Positions 1 to 10,500 of a stretch of DNA of 64,000 nucleotides are shown piece after piece; position 1 is the stretch's first letter, and each line of letters opens with the position of its first letter. The notes beneath the pieces were generated by a model. It was not told the origin of the DNA. It made no database searches and was given only the letters and a program-made list of their open reading frames with translations. The stretch lies in assembly GCA_030789695.1 (NCBI GenBank), contig CM061132.1, positions 30,528,418 through 30,592,417 of the forward strand. Reading direction: 5' to 3'. The DNA comes from Scilla litardierei. Its lineage: Eukaryota; Streptophyta; Magnoliopsida; Asparagales; Asparagaceae. The translations under genes were made by a program, and so were the position numbers.

Positions 1-1
1 G

Positions 2-357
2 CTAATTAGGGAGGATAACGGAGTGCAGAGGCCGGTGTATTATACCAGCCGAGTCTTGAAAGATGCGAAAGGACGGTACACACCTATGGAGAAGCTTGCA
101 TACGCCCTCGTGCTCTCGGCTCGAAGACTCCGACCTTACTTCCAAGCCCACACAATATTAGTCCCTACTAATTCTCAACTCGAACAGAACCTCAAGCGAT
201 TCGACCGGATGGGAAGGATGTTGAATTAGGGGGTGGAACTGAGCGAGTTCGACCTCCGATTTAAGCCGCGCACGGCCATAAAGGGGCAGGCCCTGACCGA
301 CTTCATCGCCGAGTGCACCATTGAAGGAGGATACCCCCCGAGGACGAAGGCCCAGCT
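2..357 (+). pseudogene. pol: Tat pol fragment: RT-linked RNase H (C-terminal part)
   Basis: Frame 2 is open from the window edge and encodes the end of the RNase H domain that follows reverse transcriptase in gypsy pol, with recognisable PVYYTSRVLKDA and MEKLAYALV blocks. The frame stops at TAG 227-229 and then continues in the same frame to TAA 361-363, still reading a typical connection segment (ELSEFDLRFKPR, KGQALTDFIAE). The Asp usually found in the last conserved motif of this domain appears as Asn (VPTN). A degenerate first RNase H is expected in Tat elements, where the second copy is thought to supply activity, so not every change need be post-insertional decay. Confidence 0.8.
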
Positions 358-375
358 ACGGTAACTCCCCAACCT

Positions 376-865
376 TTGTCTTTCCTTTCGACTGACCTCT
401 CCCTTGCCAACCACCCAGTAGACCAGGACACATGGGTCGTCCATGTAGATGGATCGGCAACCCGGGCTGGGAGCAGAGCCAGAATCGTGATGTATCATCG
501 AGTACGCGCTTCGGTTCGAGTTTCCGGCCACCAACAACGTGGCCGAATACGAAGCCGCAATAAACGGTTTGAGGCTGGCCAGAGGACTTGGCGCCGAGGC
601 CGTATGCCTCCTCAGCGACTCGAAGCTCGTCATCAACCAATTGCAGGGGAGCTACGAGGCGTGAGAGGAGGCGATGCAGAACTATCTTGCCTCGGCAAAA
701 ACTGAGCTATCCAAATTCAAGCAAGCTGAGACCCTCCACCTCCCATGGTCGGAGAACGCCTGTGCCGACGCCCTCTCCAAGCTGGCCTCCTCCTCGACCA
801 TGGAATTGGGTCGAGCCATCTATGTGGAGAATCTACAGTTCCCCAGCACGGGAAGAGAGAAGTAA
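376..865 (+). pseudogene. pol: Tat pol fragment: additional (second) RNase H
   Basis: Frame 1 shows the first catalytic block (HVDGSAT). The homology then moves to frame 2 near 503 with RFEFPATNNVAEYEA (catalytic Glu) and LLSDSKLVINQL (catalytic Asp), ending in HLPWSENACADALSKLAS. This is the acquired RNase H typical of Tat elements. It is broken by a frameshift before 503, an in-frame TGA at 662-664, and a further frame change near 860 after which the reading goes on in frame 1 (VIDEDPTWMDPIIQYL) up to TAG 940-942. Not functional as it stands. Confidence 0.8.
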
Positions 866-942
866 TGGTCATCGACGAGGACCCCACTTGGATGGACCCG
901 ATCATCCAATACCTCTCCAGCGGAGAAGTACCAACAGACTAG

Positions 943-2137
943 GACGAGCGTTGATCCTTGGAGAAAAAAACACTCTGATACGTGATCCATGAAGGGACGT
1001 TGTATAGAAGGCGCTGGACGAAGACGGACCTCCTCCCCTACCTCAAGTGTCTCAGGCCTCGGGAGGCCGACTATGTCCTCAGGGAGGTGCATGAAGGGAT
1101 CTGCGAGAATCACCACGGAGGCAAGACGATCATCCAGAAAATCCTGAGGCAAGGGTATTACTGGCCAACCTTGGTCAATGACGCTACATGGTACGTCCAA
1201 AAGTGCCAGGAGTGTCAGAGGTTTGCAAAACTTGGCTCGTCCCCGCCGTCGGAACTCGTCTCAATAATTAGTCCTGTGCCTTTCGCAAAGTGGGGGGCTC
1301 GACATCCTCGGACCTTTCACTTCTGGCCGAGGGCAGAGGAAATACTTGATCGTAGCGGTGGACTACTTCACCAAGTGGATTGAGGCAGAACCCTTTGCCT
1401 CCATCAACTGGAAGAAGGCGAAGAGCTTCGTATGGAACTTCGTCATCTCCAGGTTTGGAATCCCTCGAGCCATCGTCACGGACAATGGGAAGCAATTCGA
1501 CTCCGCTGGGTTCAGGGACTTCTGCGTGGAGTGGAAGATCAAACTCCTTTTCGCCTCAGTGGCACACCCTCAGACCAATGGGATGGCAGAGGCCTCCAAC
1601 AAGTGCATCATAGAGCCCCTCCACAAGAAGGTGGAAGACGCTGAAGGGAAATGGCCGGAGGAGCTCCCGAGAATACTTTGGTCGTACAGGACGACCCACA
1701 AACAGGCCACGGGTGAAACCCTCTTTATGCTCGCGTATGGCGTCGAAGCGGTGGTCCCGGTCGAGGTGGGTGAGGAGTCACTCCGCATAAAGCACTTCGA
1801 TGAGGAGAGGAACACGGAAGGCTTGGAACTCGGCCTGGAGCTCCTGGGCGAACGAAGGGAGCAGGCTTTGGCAACCATCATCCGACAGAAGCAGAAGGTG
1901 GTCCGTTACTACAATTCTTGGGTTAGGGGGAAGAGCTTCCGCCAAGGGGATTTGGTTCTTAGAAAGGCGGCCTTCAGCCCAGAGATCACCCGCAAAGGGA
2001 AGCTAGCATCAAAATGGGAAGGCCCCTACAAGGTCATCGAAGTCCTCAGACCCGCAACCTATCGGCTAGCTAATTCGGAAGGGAAGGTCCTCACCCACAC
2101 CTGGAACGCCGAACACCTGCGCAAGTATTATCAGTGA
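943..2137 (+). pseudogene. pol: Tat pol fragment: integrase
   Basis: 982-1297 in frame 1 encodes the H2C2 zinc-binding region (VHEGICENHHGG, then KCQECQ), with the GYYWP block between. Homology switches to frame 2 at a run of six G (1292-1297), consistent with one extra base. 1346-2137 encodes the catalytic core: Asp at codon 6, Asp at codon 46 (IVTDNG) and Glu at codon 82 (MAEASNK), i.e. the D-D(35)E spacing, followed by the C-terminal domain (GKLASKWEGPYKVIEV, HTWNAEHLRKYY) typical of Tat integrases. The frame ends at TGA 2135-2137. All three catalytic residues remain although the polyprotein is broken upstream. Confidence 0.9.
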
Positions 2138-2374
2138 GATCAGTCACGAATGTACCGCCACCTTCCCGCTATCCAAATAAAGTACGTAGAAACAGGAACC
2201 ACCTGCTCCCATCTGTACTCCCTCGAGAGACTCATCCGGGATGAGGAAAGCCTCACTAGAAGATCGTCTCGACAAATCGACCGCAAGTCTAGGGAACCAA
2301 CCCCAAGCAGGCTCAACGCACAACCTGCTGGCTTGACGTGAGTACCCCTCGGTCAGCCAGCCAGGGGGATCGAT
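2138..2374 (+). other. Tat post-pol untranslated spacer
   Basis: No coding signal. This is the start of the 3' untranslated region between integrase and the tandem array. Confidence 0.6.
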
Positions 2375-2849
2375 CGTAAGGCTGGGGCAACTCCCCCAGC
2401 GGGTCGATCTGTCGTCCAGCCGTAAAACGAGGAGTAGCTCTCCCGGCAGGTTGAACGACACCGCCCGACCATAAGGCTGGGGCAACTCCCCCAGCAGGTC
2501 AGTCGGCTGATCAACCGTAAGGCTAGGGGCAACTCCCCCAGCGGGTAGGTCACAGGGCCAGCCATAAGGCTGGGGCAACTCCCCCAGCAGGTTGGCCACT
2601 GGGTCGACCGTGAGGCTGGGGGCAACTCCCCCAGCGGGTGATCCCAAACGGTCAGTTGTAAGGCTCGGGGTCGCACCCCTAGTAAACTGACCGACATAAC
2701 CGGCTGTAAGGCTGGGGGAAACTCCCCCAGCGCTTCGGAGTATCGGTCGGCCCTAAGTCTGGGGGATAGCTTCCCCTAGCTAACCGACCGACCCAACCCA
2801 CCGTAAGGTTGGGGGCAACTCCCCCAGTAGGCTAGACAACCAATCATCG
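2375..2849 (+). repeat. Ten-copy tandem array, 46-49 bp unit, each unit carrying a hairpin
   Basis: Units start at 2375, 2421, 2470, 2516, 2563, 2609, 2657, 2705, 2753 and 2802. Each begins with a form of CGTAAGGCTGGGG followed by CAACT and CCCCAGC, so most units contain an inverted repeat GCTGGGG/CCCCAGC around a short loop. The second half of the unit is variable. Tandem repeats in the 3' UTR are a known feature of Tat/Ogre elements and can seed satellite DNA. Confidence 0.9.
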
Positions 2850-3019
2850 AAAGGACCCAAAGACGGGACAATCCCTGCGGACAGCAACGAGAAATCACAA
2901 GCAAAAATGGAACTTTATTTCCCAGCAAAAAAGGGGAAGGGGACGCATTACAAAAAATCCGAGCACGGGGTGACAAAAAGCGACGAGCCAAAGAGGTTAA
3001 GCCCTCTCCCTCTTATCCG
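2850..3019 (+). other. Spacer between tandem array and antisense ORF
   Basis: No gene or repeat recognised. It lies just 3' of the stop codon of the antisense ORF and would be its downstream untranslated region. Confidence 0.4.
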
Positions 3020-4545
3020 CTACCGGAGCCCCATCGGGGCTGACGGCAGCCTGCCCAGAAGGCCCATCCTGCTCCTTATCCCCGCCATCAGAATCCGCTG
3101 AAGCTCCTCAAGATTGATCCCTAAGAGCGGAAACCTCTTTTGGATCTCGGACTTGTAGCGGGCGAACCCCCTTTCAAACACGTAGAAACATGGCCTTGGC
3201 CATAAAAGACGTGGCATATTCCTCCACGGCGTCCTGGGAAATCTGATCGGGATCCACCTCTTCCAACTCGCGGATCCGATCCTCGAGGATAGCGACTTGA
3301 CATCGATGCTCTGCCTGCTCCATCTTGGCCTCACTGGAGCTAGCATTAAGCTTGGCCAGAAGGGCACGCTCTCTCTCCTCAACCGCATCCAGGAGGTCAC
3401 TGAGCTCCGCAGTATCGGCTGCGACAACCGGATCGGCACCCATGCCCGCCTCAGCCGCCGCTTCGTCGGCCTCCATAAGCTCGGCGATCCGATCTCCGCC
3501 TTTGCCTTCCCGACCAGGGCCAGGGCTTTCTCCCGGTCTGACTTCTCCAAGGCAGCAGAGAGCTCGGCCACCAGAGTCTCCAAGGACTTGATGCACGCCT
3601 CGGCTAGTTGACTCGTCTCTCCATCGCCCCCCTCGGCCACGGATCTCTGCACCAAGTCAGTCTTGGACCGCGCGAGGCCCGCGAATTGGCGCCTTATCGA
3701 GAGCCCAACCGAGGACAGCTGCACCAAGAGACATGAATAAGACAAAGGCTACAACCAGGAGCAGGGTAATAATCCTCACCTGCTGACCCGCCTGAACCAC
3801 GAAGGCGGAAAGGCGGTCTCCCTTCATCCCATCCAGCATGGACTGGTCCGAAGGAAGACTGCAGTTCTCGGCCAGCCTGGCCGCCACCCCGCAGTCGGAA
3901 AAAACCGATTCCTTCAGCCCCACGGGAAAGCGGGGGCAGAGCAAACCCTCGTCTGACCGAGGGAGATCGACAGGAGCCGAGTGGAACGAGCCGAGATGCC
4001 GCTCATACGCCTTGGGAAGAGGGCCCAGCGGCGGCGGCGAGGGCCCTGCCCAGGGCAAGAGACCTCGGCCGAGGAGATCTGGCCCCGACCCTCGGACGGA
4101 GGAGCACCAGCCTCCGTGGTTTGGACACGTGCCTTCTTTGGGGCATCCTTCAGGGGAGAGGGGGGAGCTCGCCCCCTTGCTCTCTTGGACCCAACTCCTG
4201 AAGGTCCGACCCTCTGCTTCTTCCGAACCTCCAACACGTGATCCCTTCTCCGCGGGTTGGGGTCCGGGACTGTGACTAAGGGGAGGCCGGGGAAGAGCTT
4301 GGGGCGAACCCACCTGCACAGGAAGGGAGAAGGAGGGATCAGAACCGACAGGAAGGGCCTCAGAGCATCGGGTTCCGACAAAACTCACCGACCGGCCACA
4401 CGGTCTTCCGTAGATTGAGGTCAGAGAAGAAAACGTCGATCCTCCGCTCCCTAACAGTGACCGCTAACAAGGTATCGACCGCCTCGAATTCGGCGTTAGT
4501 TGGATTGCCCAGCTCGAGAACCAATGTGCATGCAACCCCCCAGGC
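3020..4545 (-). pseudogene. Antisense extra ORF of the Tat element (coiled-coil protein of the 'putative gypsy-type transposon' class), truncated
   Basis: Read on the minus strand, opposite to pol. From 4545 down: a conserved block (TNAEFEAVDTLL, VRERRIDVFFSDLNL), a basic proline-rich linker (VRKKQRVGPSGVGSKRARG, 4240-4100), a block KAYERHLGSFHSAPVDLPRS, then a long Ala/Glu/Lys-rich coiled coil (LAEACIKSLETLVAELSAAL to IRELEE) and a C-terminal segment (FERGFARYKSEIQKRFPL) ending at TAG 3022-3020. This layout fits the antisense ORF proteins described for Tat elements; their function is not known. Damage: the N-terminus is removed by Athila-1, there is a frame change near 4040, a 5-bp duplication (CGATC twice, 3485-3494) and one extra base at 3186-3188. 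The last two sum to +6, so the C-terminal part returns to the earlier frame. A probable intron lies at 3719-3779. Confidence 0.7.
3719..3779 (-). other. Probable 61-nt phase-0 intron in the antisense ORF
   Basis: On the minus strand CAG|GTGAGG opens and TTGGTGCAG|CTG closes a T-rich 61-nt segment. The exon before it ends on a complete codon, and the exon after it resumes exactly in the frame that carries the coiled coil. Reading through instead gives a hydrophobic stretch and loses the coiled-coil frame. 61 nt is short for a plant intron. Confidence 0.55.
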
Positions 4546-4551
4546 GGTCGG

Positions 4552-6110
4552 TGATTCGGGGTAAAAATTGCTTATTTCCCCCCCATTTCTGGGTATTTTA
4601 TGTTTATTTCGTATTAATTTTGGCATTGATACGTACGTTTTAGTGAAATTGTGGATTATTAACGCTTAATCTATTTTTATACATAAAATACGATTTCTAT
4701 GGACTAATTTTAGCTCCTCTTATTTTTCAGGTACTCTTGGAAATTTTCCAGATTTTCTGGAATTTTTCCAGAATTTTCTGGTGCTTGGGGCTATTTTTGG
4801 TGAATTATTGGAGTTAAAATGGATTTTCTGGGAATTTCTGTGAAATGCTAAAAGGAAAAAAAAGCCTTATTGGGCCTTGAGGCCCGCGGCCCGCTTCTGA
4901 GCGGGCCGCAATTTGTTTTATATAAAAAAAAATTAATAAAACATTTTCGCCCAGCGGGCCGGCCCGCCAGGCCGGCCCGCCAGGCGTTTGAACGGAGAAA
5001 GGGGGGCCCGCGTCCTCCCTAAAAATTCCGCTGCGAGCGGAATTGCGTGGGGGGGCCCACGTGCCCCCCCAAAATTTCGAAGCGCGCAAGGCGCTGCGCT
5101 GGCTGGGGGTGCCGGGAAAATTTAATCCCGCCCCCCGGTTTGCAAAAATATGGTTTTTGGGTCCAAAATTTGCCTGGACGAACAAAAAACACAGAAATGA
5201 GCTTGGGCCTGTAACGAAATTGTGTTCTGTTTTCTTCTAAGGCTGAAGTGTTTTGGCTTGGGGGACTTAGTTTTTTTTGGGAGCAGTTTTTTTAGGGCTG
5301 GCCTTGGGGGATTCTTTTTCAAGGAGAAATTTCTAGGGCTTGGAAAATCTTGGAGAAGGAGTAAAGATCAAGAGAGAAGATCAAAGGAGACGATCAAAAG
5401 GGGGTTCTCTTGTGCTTTAGCTTTTATTTCTCAATTTCTCTTGTTGAATTTTGTTCATTGTAAAAACATTTGGATGTTAACTTGGAAATAAAAAATGGTG
5501 ATTTTGTTTATCATGAGTGGCTAGTCTTATTGTGTGTGTTTATGGTGGATGGTTGTATGTTGGGCTTACAAATTTCATTTCTAGCTTGAATTTTAACTCT
5601 CATATGTGAATGAAATGTTGAGTTAGTCTTGTTCAATTGGAACCCTAGTGGGAAATCCAAAGAGAGGTTCATCCTAGTGGACCCTCTCTATTGTGTTTAT
5701 TGTAAAATTTTCTCAATGTTTCATTCACTATCTTTTTGCACCCAACGTGTTCGATGAAATGCCAAACTATCCGATCACTCTCTCCTTAGCCGGATGAGGG
5801 ATCGTAGTGATTCGAAATGAAGTTTGAAGCCCGACTACACCATGAAACCATGAACACTCACATTTCTCATCTTTGTTTGATACCCTACATATTTCTTTGT
5901 TTGCATGCTTAACGGTAGGGTGTTCTAAAAATCTCATCAACCAATCCTCACCCCAAAGGGTGGTATTTCTCACACCGCTTAAGCTAATTGTGATCATTGT
6001 TGATTGTAAGCAAGTTGTCCCCGTGTTCGACCCTAGGCTCACTAGGATATTTACTACTTGGCGACCTCCTACACTTGGGAGTTAGCACGTGCAATCTTTT
6101 GTTCACGCCA
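4552..6110 (+). repeat. Athila-1 5' LTR
   Basis: Begins TGATTCGGGG at the Tat junction and ends ...CACGCCA, six bases before the primer site. 1559 bp. The matching 3' copy starts at 12881 right after the G-rich polypurine tract. It contains a GC hairpin, a TATA box and several short spurious ORFs. Confidence 0.9.
4886..4927 (+). promoter_or_regulatory. GC hairpin followed by TATA box in Athila-1 LTR
   Basis: GCGGCCCGCT and AGCGGGCCGC form a perfect 10-bp inverted repeat around a TCTG loop (4886-4909). Ten bases further on is TATATAAAA (4919-4927), the likely core promoter. The hairpin is conserved in the 3' LTR (13213-13236), but there the TATA is altered to TATTAAAA. Confidence 0.6.
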
Positions 6111-6116
6111 AGTTTT

Positions 6117-6134
6117 TGGCACCGTTGCCAGGGA
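6117..6134 (+). other. Athila-1 primer binding site (tRNA-Asp type)
   Basis: TGGCACCGTTGCCAGGGA lies six bases after the LTR end. It matches, with about two differences, the complement of the 3' end of plant tRNA-Asp, the usual Athila primer. Confidence 0.85.
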
Positions 6135-6331
6135 CAACGGTTTTACCATCGACAATTACATTACTTTTAGCTTTGCTTTGTGACTATATCATCTTTTCGT
6201 ACATAATCGTATATAAATTTCACTTTTTTTGTTTTCATTTTACATACCATCGCTTGCTTGGTTAGTTTATGTGGCTTCGAACACCTCGAACACATAGACT
6301 AACGCGCACACACGTCATGTAGGAAGAAAAC
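6135..6331 (+). other. Athila-1 leader
   Basis: Untranslated leader between primer site and gag; nothing further recognised. Confidence 0.6.
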
Positions 6332-7522
6332 ATGAACAATGATAATACTAGTAACCATGACACCAATTCTCAAGCTGATGTCCCTAGGTCTTTGAGGGAT
6401 CTTCTGAGACCCACCAGGTCTAGTTCGGCTTCATGCTTTGTGTTACCTACGGATGCGAACTCCTTTAATTTTAAACCCGGGGTAATTCAACTCCTACCCA
6501 CTTTTCATGGGTTGGAGAGGGAAAACCCATACCTTCACATAAAGGAGTTTGAAGATGTATGTTCCACATGTTTTGATGGGAAAACGAGCGCTGACACGAT
6601 ATACTTGAAATTATTTCCGTTTTCTCTCAAAGATAAAGCCAAGAATTGGCTTAATGCTTTACCACCCCGCTCAATTACTTCATGGTTGCAATTTCAAGCC
6701 GAGTTTCTAAAGAAATTTTTTCCCTTGCACATGACACATGGATTGAAGAAGCAAATCATGAGCTTTACCCAACGCAACAATGAGACATTCTACCAAACTT
6801 GGGAAAGGCTAAAGGAACTTCTACTCTCATGTCCTCACCACGGATTCGAGAAATGCCGTGTCATCGGGTTCTTCTACGAAGGAATCTTACCGACATCAAA
6901 GCAATTTTTGGAAACAATGTGCAACGGGGAGTTTTTTGATAAGGAACCGGATGAAGCGTGGGATTATTTGGAGATGGTGGCGGAGAATGCACAAACATGG
7001 GACACAACTTCGGAGTTTGATAGAGGCGACTCCTCTTCATCACAACCAACTCGTGGGGGCTTACACACTTTGAAGACCGATGAAGCTATGGAAGCCCGGT
7101 TAGAAGCTATGCAAAAGAAGATCCAAGCCATGGAGTTGAGGGCGGTGAAGAGTGTAGCCATGGAGAAAAGTTGTGCAATTTGCGAGACTATGGGCAACGA
7201 TACATCAAATTGCCCCACCATTCCCACATTGAAGGAGGTTTTGAGAGAGCCTAATGCGGAGGCAAATCAAGTGTTTGGACAAAACTTCAACTCCAACACA
7301 TATAATCAAAGTTGGAAGAATCATCCCAACTTGAGTTGGAGGCCTCAACAACCGCAACATCAAGGGCCACCACAACAAACTCATCAACCATACAAGGCTC
7401 CTCCTTTCAACAACAATTACCAAGGAGGCGGTTTCCAAAGAAAGAGAGAGGAAGGGAGTGAGACCCAAATGAACTCCATGAATGAGACTTTGCAACAACT
7501 CATCCAAGTGCAACAAGCTTAA
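6332..7522 (+). CDS. gag: Athila-1 Gag (first part of Gag-Pol)
   Basis: 396 codons from ATG 6332. Residues ~50-230 form the retrotransposon Gag core (WLNALPPRSITSW, EFLKKFFPLHMT, ETFYQTWERLKEL, FYEGILP, METMCNGEFFDK region). Around residues 270-290 a zinc-knuckle-like CX2C...C motif is present, but the position normally held by His is Asn (CAICETMGNDTSNC). The tail is Asn/Gln/Pro rich. The frame closes with TAA 7520-7522, yet the same frame is open immediately afterwards with a continuing Gln-rich tract. The TAA therefore splits what is otherwise one Gag-Pol frame: either a point mutation or a suppressed stop. Its product would form the virus-like particle. Confidence 0.85.
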   Translation: MNNDNTSNHDTNSQADVPRSLRDLLRPTRSSSASCFVLPTDANSFNFKPGVIQLLPTFHGLERENPYLHIKEFEDVCSTCFDGKTSADTIYLKLFPFSLKDKAKNWLNALPPRSITSWLQFQAEFLKKFFPLHMTHGLKKQIMSFTQRNNETFYQTWERLKELLLSCPHHGFEKCRVIGFFYEGILPTSKQFLETMCNGEFFDKEPDEAWDYLEMVAENAQTWDTTSEFDRGDSSSSQPTRGGLHTLKTDEAMEARLEAMQKKIQAMELRAVKSVAMEKSCAICETMGNDTSNCPTIPTLKEVLREPNAEANQVFGQNFNSNTYNQSWKNHPNLSWRPQQPQHQGPPQQTHQPYKAPPFNNNYQGGGFQRKREEGSETQMNSMNETLQQLIQVQQA

Positions 7523-10500
7523 AGCCAACAATTCCAACAATTCCAACAACTCCAACAAACTCAAAATCAACAAATGGCGGAGCACTTGGTGAAGTTGACT
7601 GCAAGTCTAGAGAAGGGAAAGCTTCCATCCCAACCATTGCCCAACCCCAATATGAACTCTTCTTCGTCAACGGGGGGTTCAATGAAGCAATGCCAAGCGG
7701 TGACGACATTGAGAAGTGGAAAATTTTTTGAAAATGTGGAGCCACCTAAAGATCCACAAGTGGAGGAAGTGGGAGAGAAGGAACAAATACCGGACTTGGT
7801 GCTAGAGGAGGAGCAAGGTGAAGGCCCAACAATAAAGAATCCATCCAAGGAGCCCGCGTCTTATTCCACTCCGGTACCTTTCCCTCAAAGGCTCGCCCCG
7901 CCATCCAAGGACAAGTATCAAGCGGAAATCAGGGAGATTTTTCAACGATGTCAAATTAATATCCCTTTACTTGATGCTATTAATCAAATTCCAATGTATG
8001 CTAAGTTTCTTAAAGATTTGTGCACGGTAAAGAGGAATTTGAATGTGAAGAAAAAGGCTTTCTTAACGGAGCAAGTGAGCTCCATTGTGCAACACAACAC
8101 TCCCCAAAAATGTAGAGACCCAGGATCCCCTACAATTGAATGCACCATAGGCACAAAGAGGATAGGTCAAGCATTTTTGGATTTGGGGTCGAGTGTTAAC
8201 ATATTGCCTTACCCGGTCTTTCTTCAAATAGGATTGGGTGAATTAAAAAGCACGCCGGTTGTTTTACAACTAGCGGATAGGAGTGTGAAGATTCCACGGG
8301 GTTGTGTGGAAGATGTGCTTGTCCAAGTGGACAAATTTAATTACCCCGTTGACTTCATTGTCCTTGACATTCAAGGACCCACATCGGGGAATCCCACCCC
8401 GATAATCCTAGGAAGACCATTTTTGGCCACTTGCAACGCCTTGATAAATTGTAGGAGTGGCCAATTAAAAATTTCTTTTGGCAACATGACTCTTGAACAC
8501 AATATATTCAATGCATGCAAATTTCCACCCCGAGAAGGGGAATACGATGAAGTTAACATGGTTGACTTTTTGGCTTCGGAACCTATAGACTCATGTGTTG
8601 AAGATCATTTCGGTTCCGAATTTGATAATGCTTTAGATTTTCTTGACTCTTTTTATGAGCATATTGATGAATCTTTTCTTGTGCAGGAGACACATGCGGG
8701 ACCAAGCACCAAATGGGTTCCGAGATTCGAGACATTGCCTACGGACTCCCCACCTCAAATGCCATCATCTTCGGAGCATCCCAAATTGGATCTAAAGCCA
8801 CTTCCGGAATATTTGAAGTATGCATACCTTGGAGAGGGTGAGACATTCCCGGTGGTAATAAATTCTAACCTCACACCTAAGCAAGAACACGATTTGTTGG
8901 ATGTGTTGAGAACACACAAAAAGGCTATAGGTTGGACACTAGCGGATATCACGGGAATTAGCCCTTTAGTGTGCTCACATCACATTTATTTGGAAGAGGA
9001 TTCAAAACCCTCGAGAGAGTTGCAACGTCGGCTTAACCCGACGTTGAAGGAGGTTGTAAAAAATGAACTTTTAAAATTGTTGGATGCGGGTTTCATTTAC
9101 CCGATTTCGGATAGTAGGTGGGTGAGTCCCATCCAAAGCGTGCCCAAAAAGTCCGGAATCACCGTCGACAAGAATGATGAATTGATTCCTACGCGAACCA
9201 CCACCGGTTGGCGTATGCGTGTAGATTACCGGAAACTTAATGCCATGACCCGCAAGGACCATTTTCCTTTGTCATTCCTTGACCAAATTGTAGAAAGGGT
9301 TGCGGGCCATGAATTTTATTGCTTTTTGGACGGGTATTCGGGCTATTATCAAATAGAAATTGCCCCGGAGGACCAAGAGAAAACCACTTTCACTTGTCCC
9401 TTAGGCACATTTGCTTTTCGTAGGATGCCCTTCGGGTTGTGTAATGCACCCGCCACATTTCAACGATGCGTTCTAAGCATTTTTAGTGATATGGTTGAAA
9501 TTGTGGAGATTTTTATGGATGACTTTTCGGTTTTTGGATTTTCATTTGAAAGTTGTTTGTCTAACCTTTCTTTGGTTTTGAGTAGATGCATTGAGAAGAA
9601 CCTCCTCCTAAATTGGGAGAAATGCCACTTCATGGCTACGGAGGGGATGGTTCTTGGCCATAAAGTCTCAAAGCAAGGAATGGAGGTAGACCGAGCCAAA
9701 GTTGAGATAATTGAAAAGCTACCGGCTCCAAAAACCGTGAGGGTTGTGCGATCTTTTCTTGGGCATGCGGGGTTCTATCGTCGTTTCATCAAGGATTTTA
9801 GTGCCATCTCCCGACCCCTTTGCCATTTGCTAACTCTTGATGCAGAATTTATTTGGACACATGAGTGTCAATCTTCATTTGAATTATTAAAATGCGCATT
9901 GACTACTTCTCTCATTTTGCAGGTGCCGGATTGGAGCCTCCCATTCGAGATTATGTGTGAAGCAAGTTATTTTGCCGTGGGAGCGGTGCTTGGTCAAAAG
10001 AGGGAGAAAGTACCATGTGTGATTTACTACGCGAGCAAAACTCTCAATGAAGCCCAAAAGAACTACACAACAACGGAGAAAGAATTGCTCGCCGTAATGT
10101 TTGCTTTGGAGAAATTTAGGAGTTACATCTTAGGGTCACCTATTCTCATTTTTACGGATCATGCGGCCCTAAAATATTTGCTTTCAAAGAAAGATGCAAA
10201 ACCAAGGCTTATTAGATGGATTTTACTTTTGCAGGAATTCCACGTCGTGATTAAGGATAAGAAGGGCGTGGAAAACTTGGTGGCGGATCATTTGTCATGC
10301 CTTACCTTCGGGAACGAGCCCGTCACCGCACCAATTCATGATGCATTTCCGGATGAACAACTTTTCGCCGTGTCTTCCTTGCCGTGGTACGCCGATATTG
10401 CAAACTACTTGGTTTCCGGTAAGATTCCTCACTTTTGGTCGATTCGGGATATAAGAAGATTTAAACATGAGGTAAAATCATTCTTTTTCGATGATCCATA

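Larger units (their letters stand above)
1..4551 (+). mobile_element. Tat-lineage Ty3/gypsy element, 3' part, truncated
   Basis: The order is RNase H, a second RNase H, integrase, a tandem-repeat 3' region and an antisense ORF. A second RNase H between RT-RNase H and integrase is a known hallmark of the plant Tat lineage, and extra antisense ORFs downstream of pol are known there. Reverse transcriptase and the 5' LTR lie outside the window. The right edge is the insertion point of Athila-1, whose LTR begins at 4552 inside the antisense ORF. No LTR of this element is visible. Several frameshifts and stops in pol show it is old. Confidence 0.85.

Noticed and set aside
5767..6085. ORFs around the end of the Athila-1 5' LTR
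   Set aside because: Short and antisense or overlapping the LTR end; not expected for the family.
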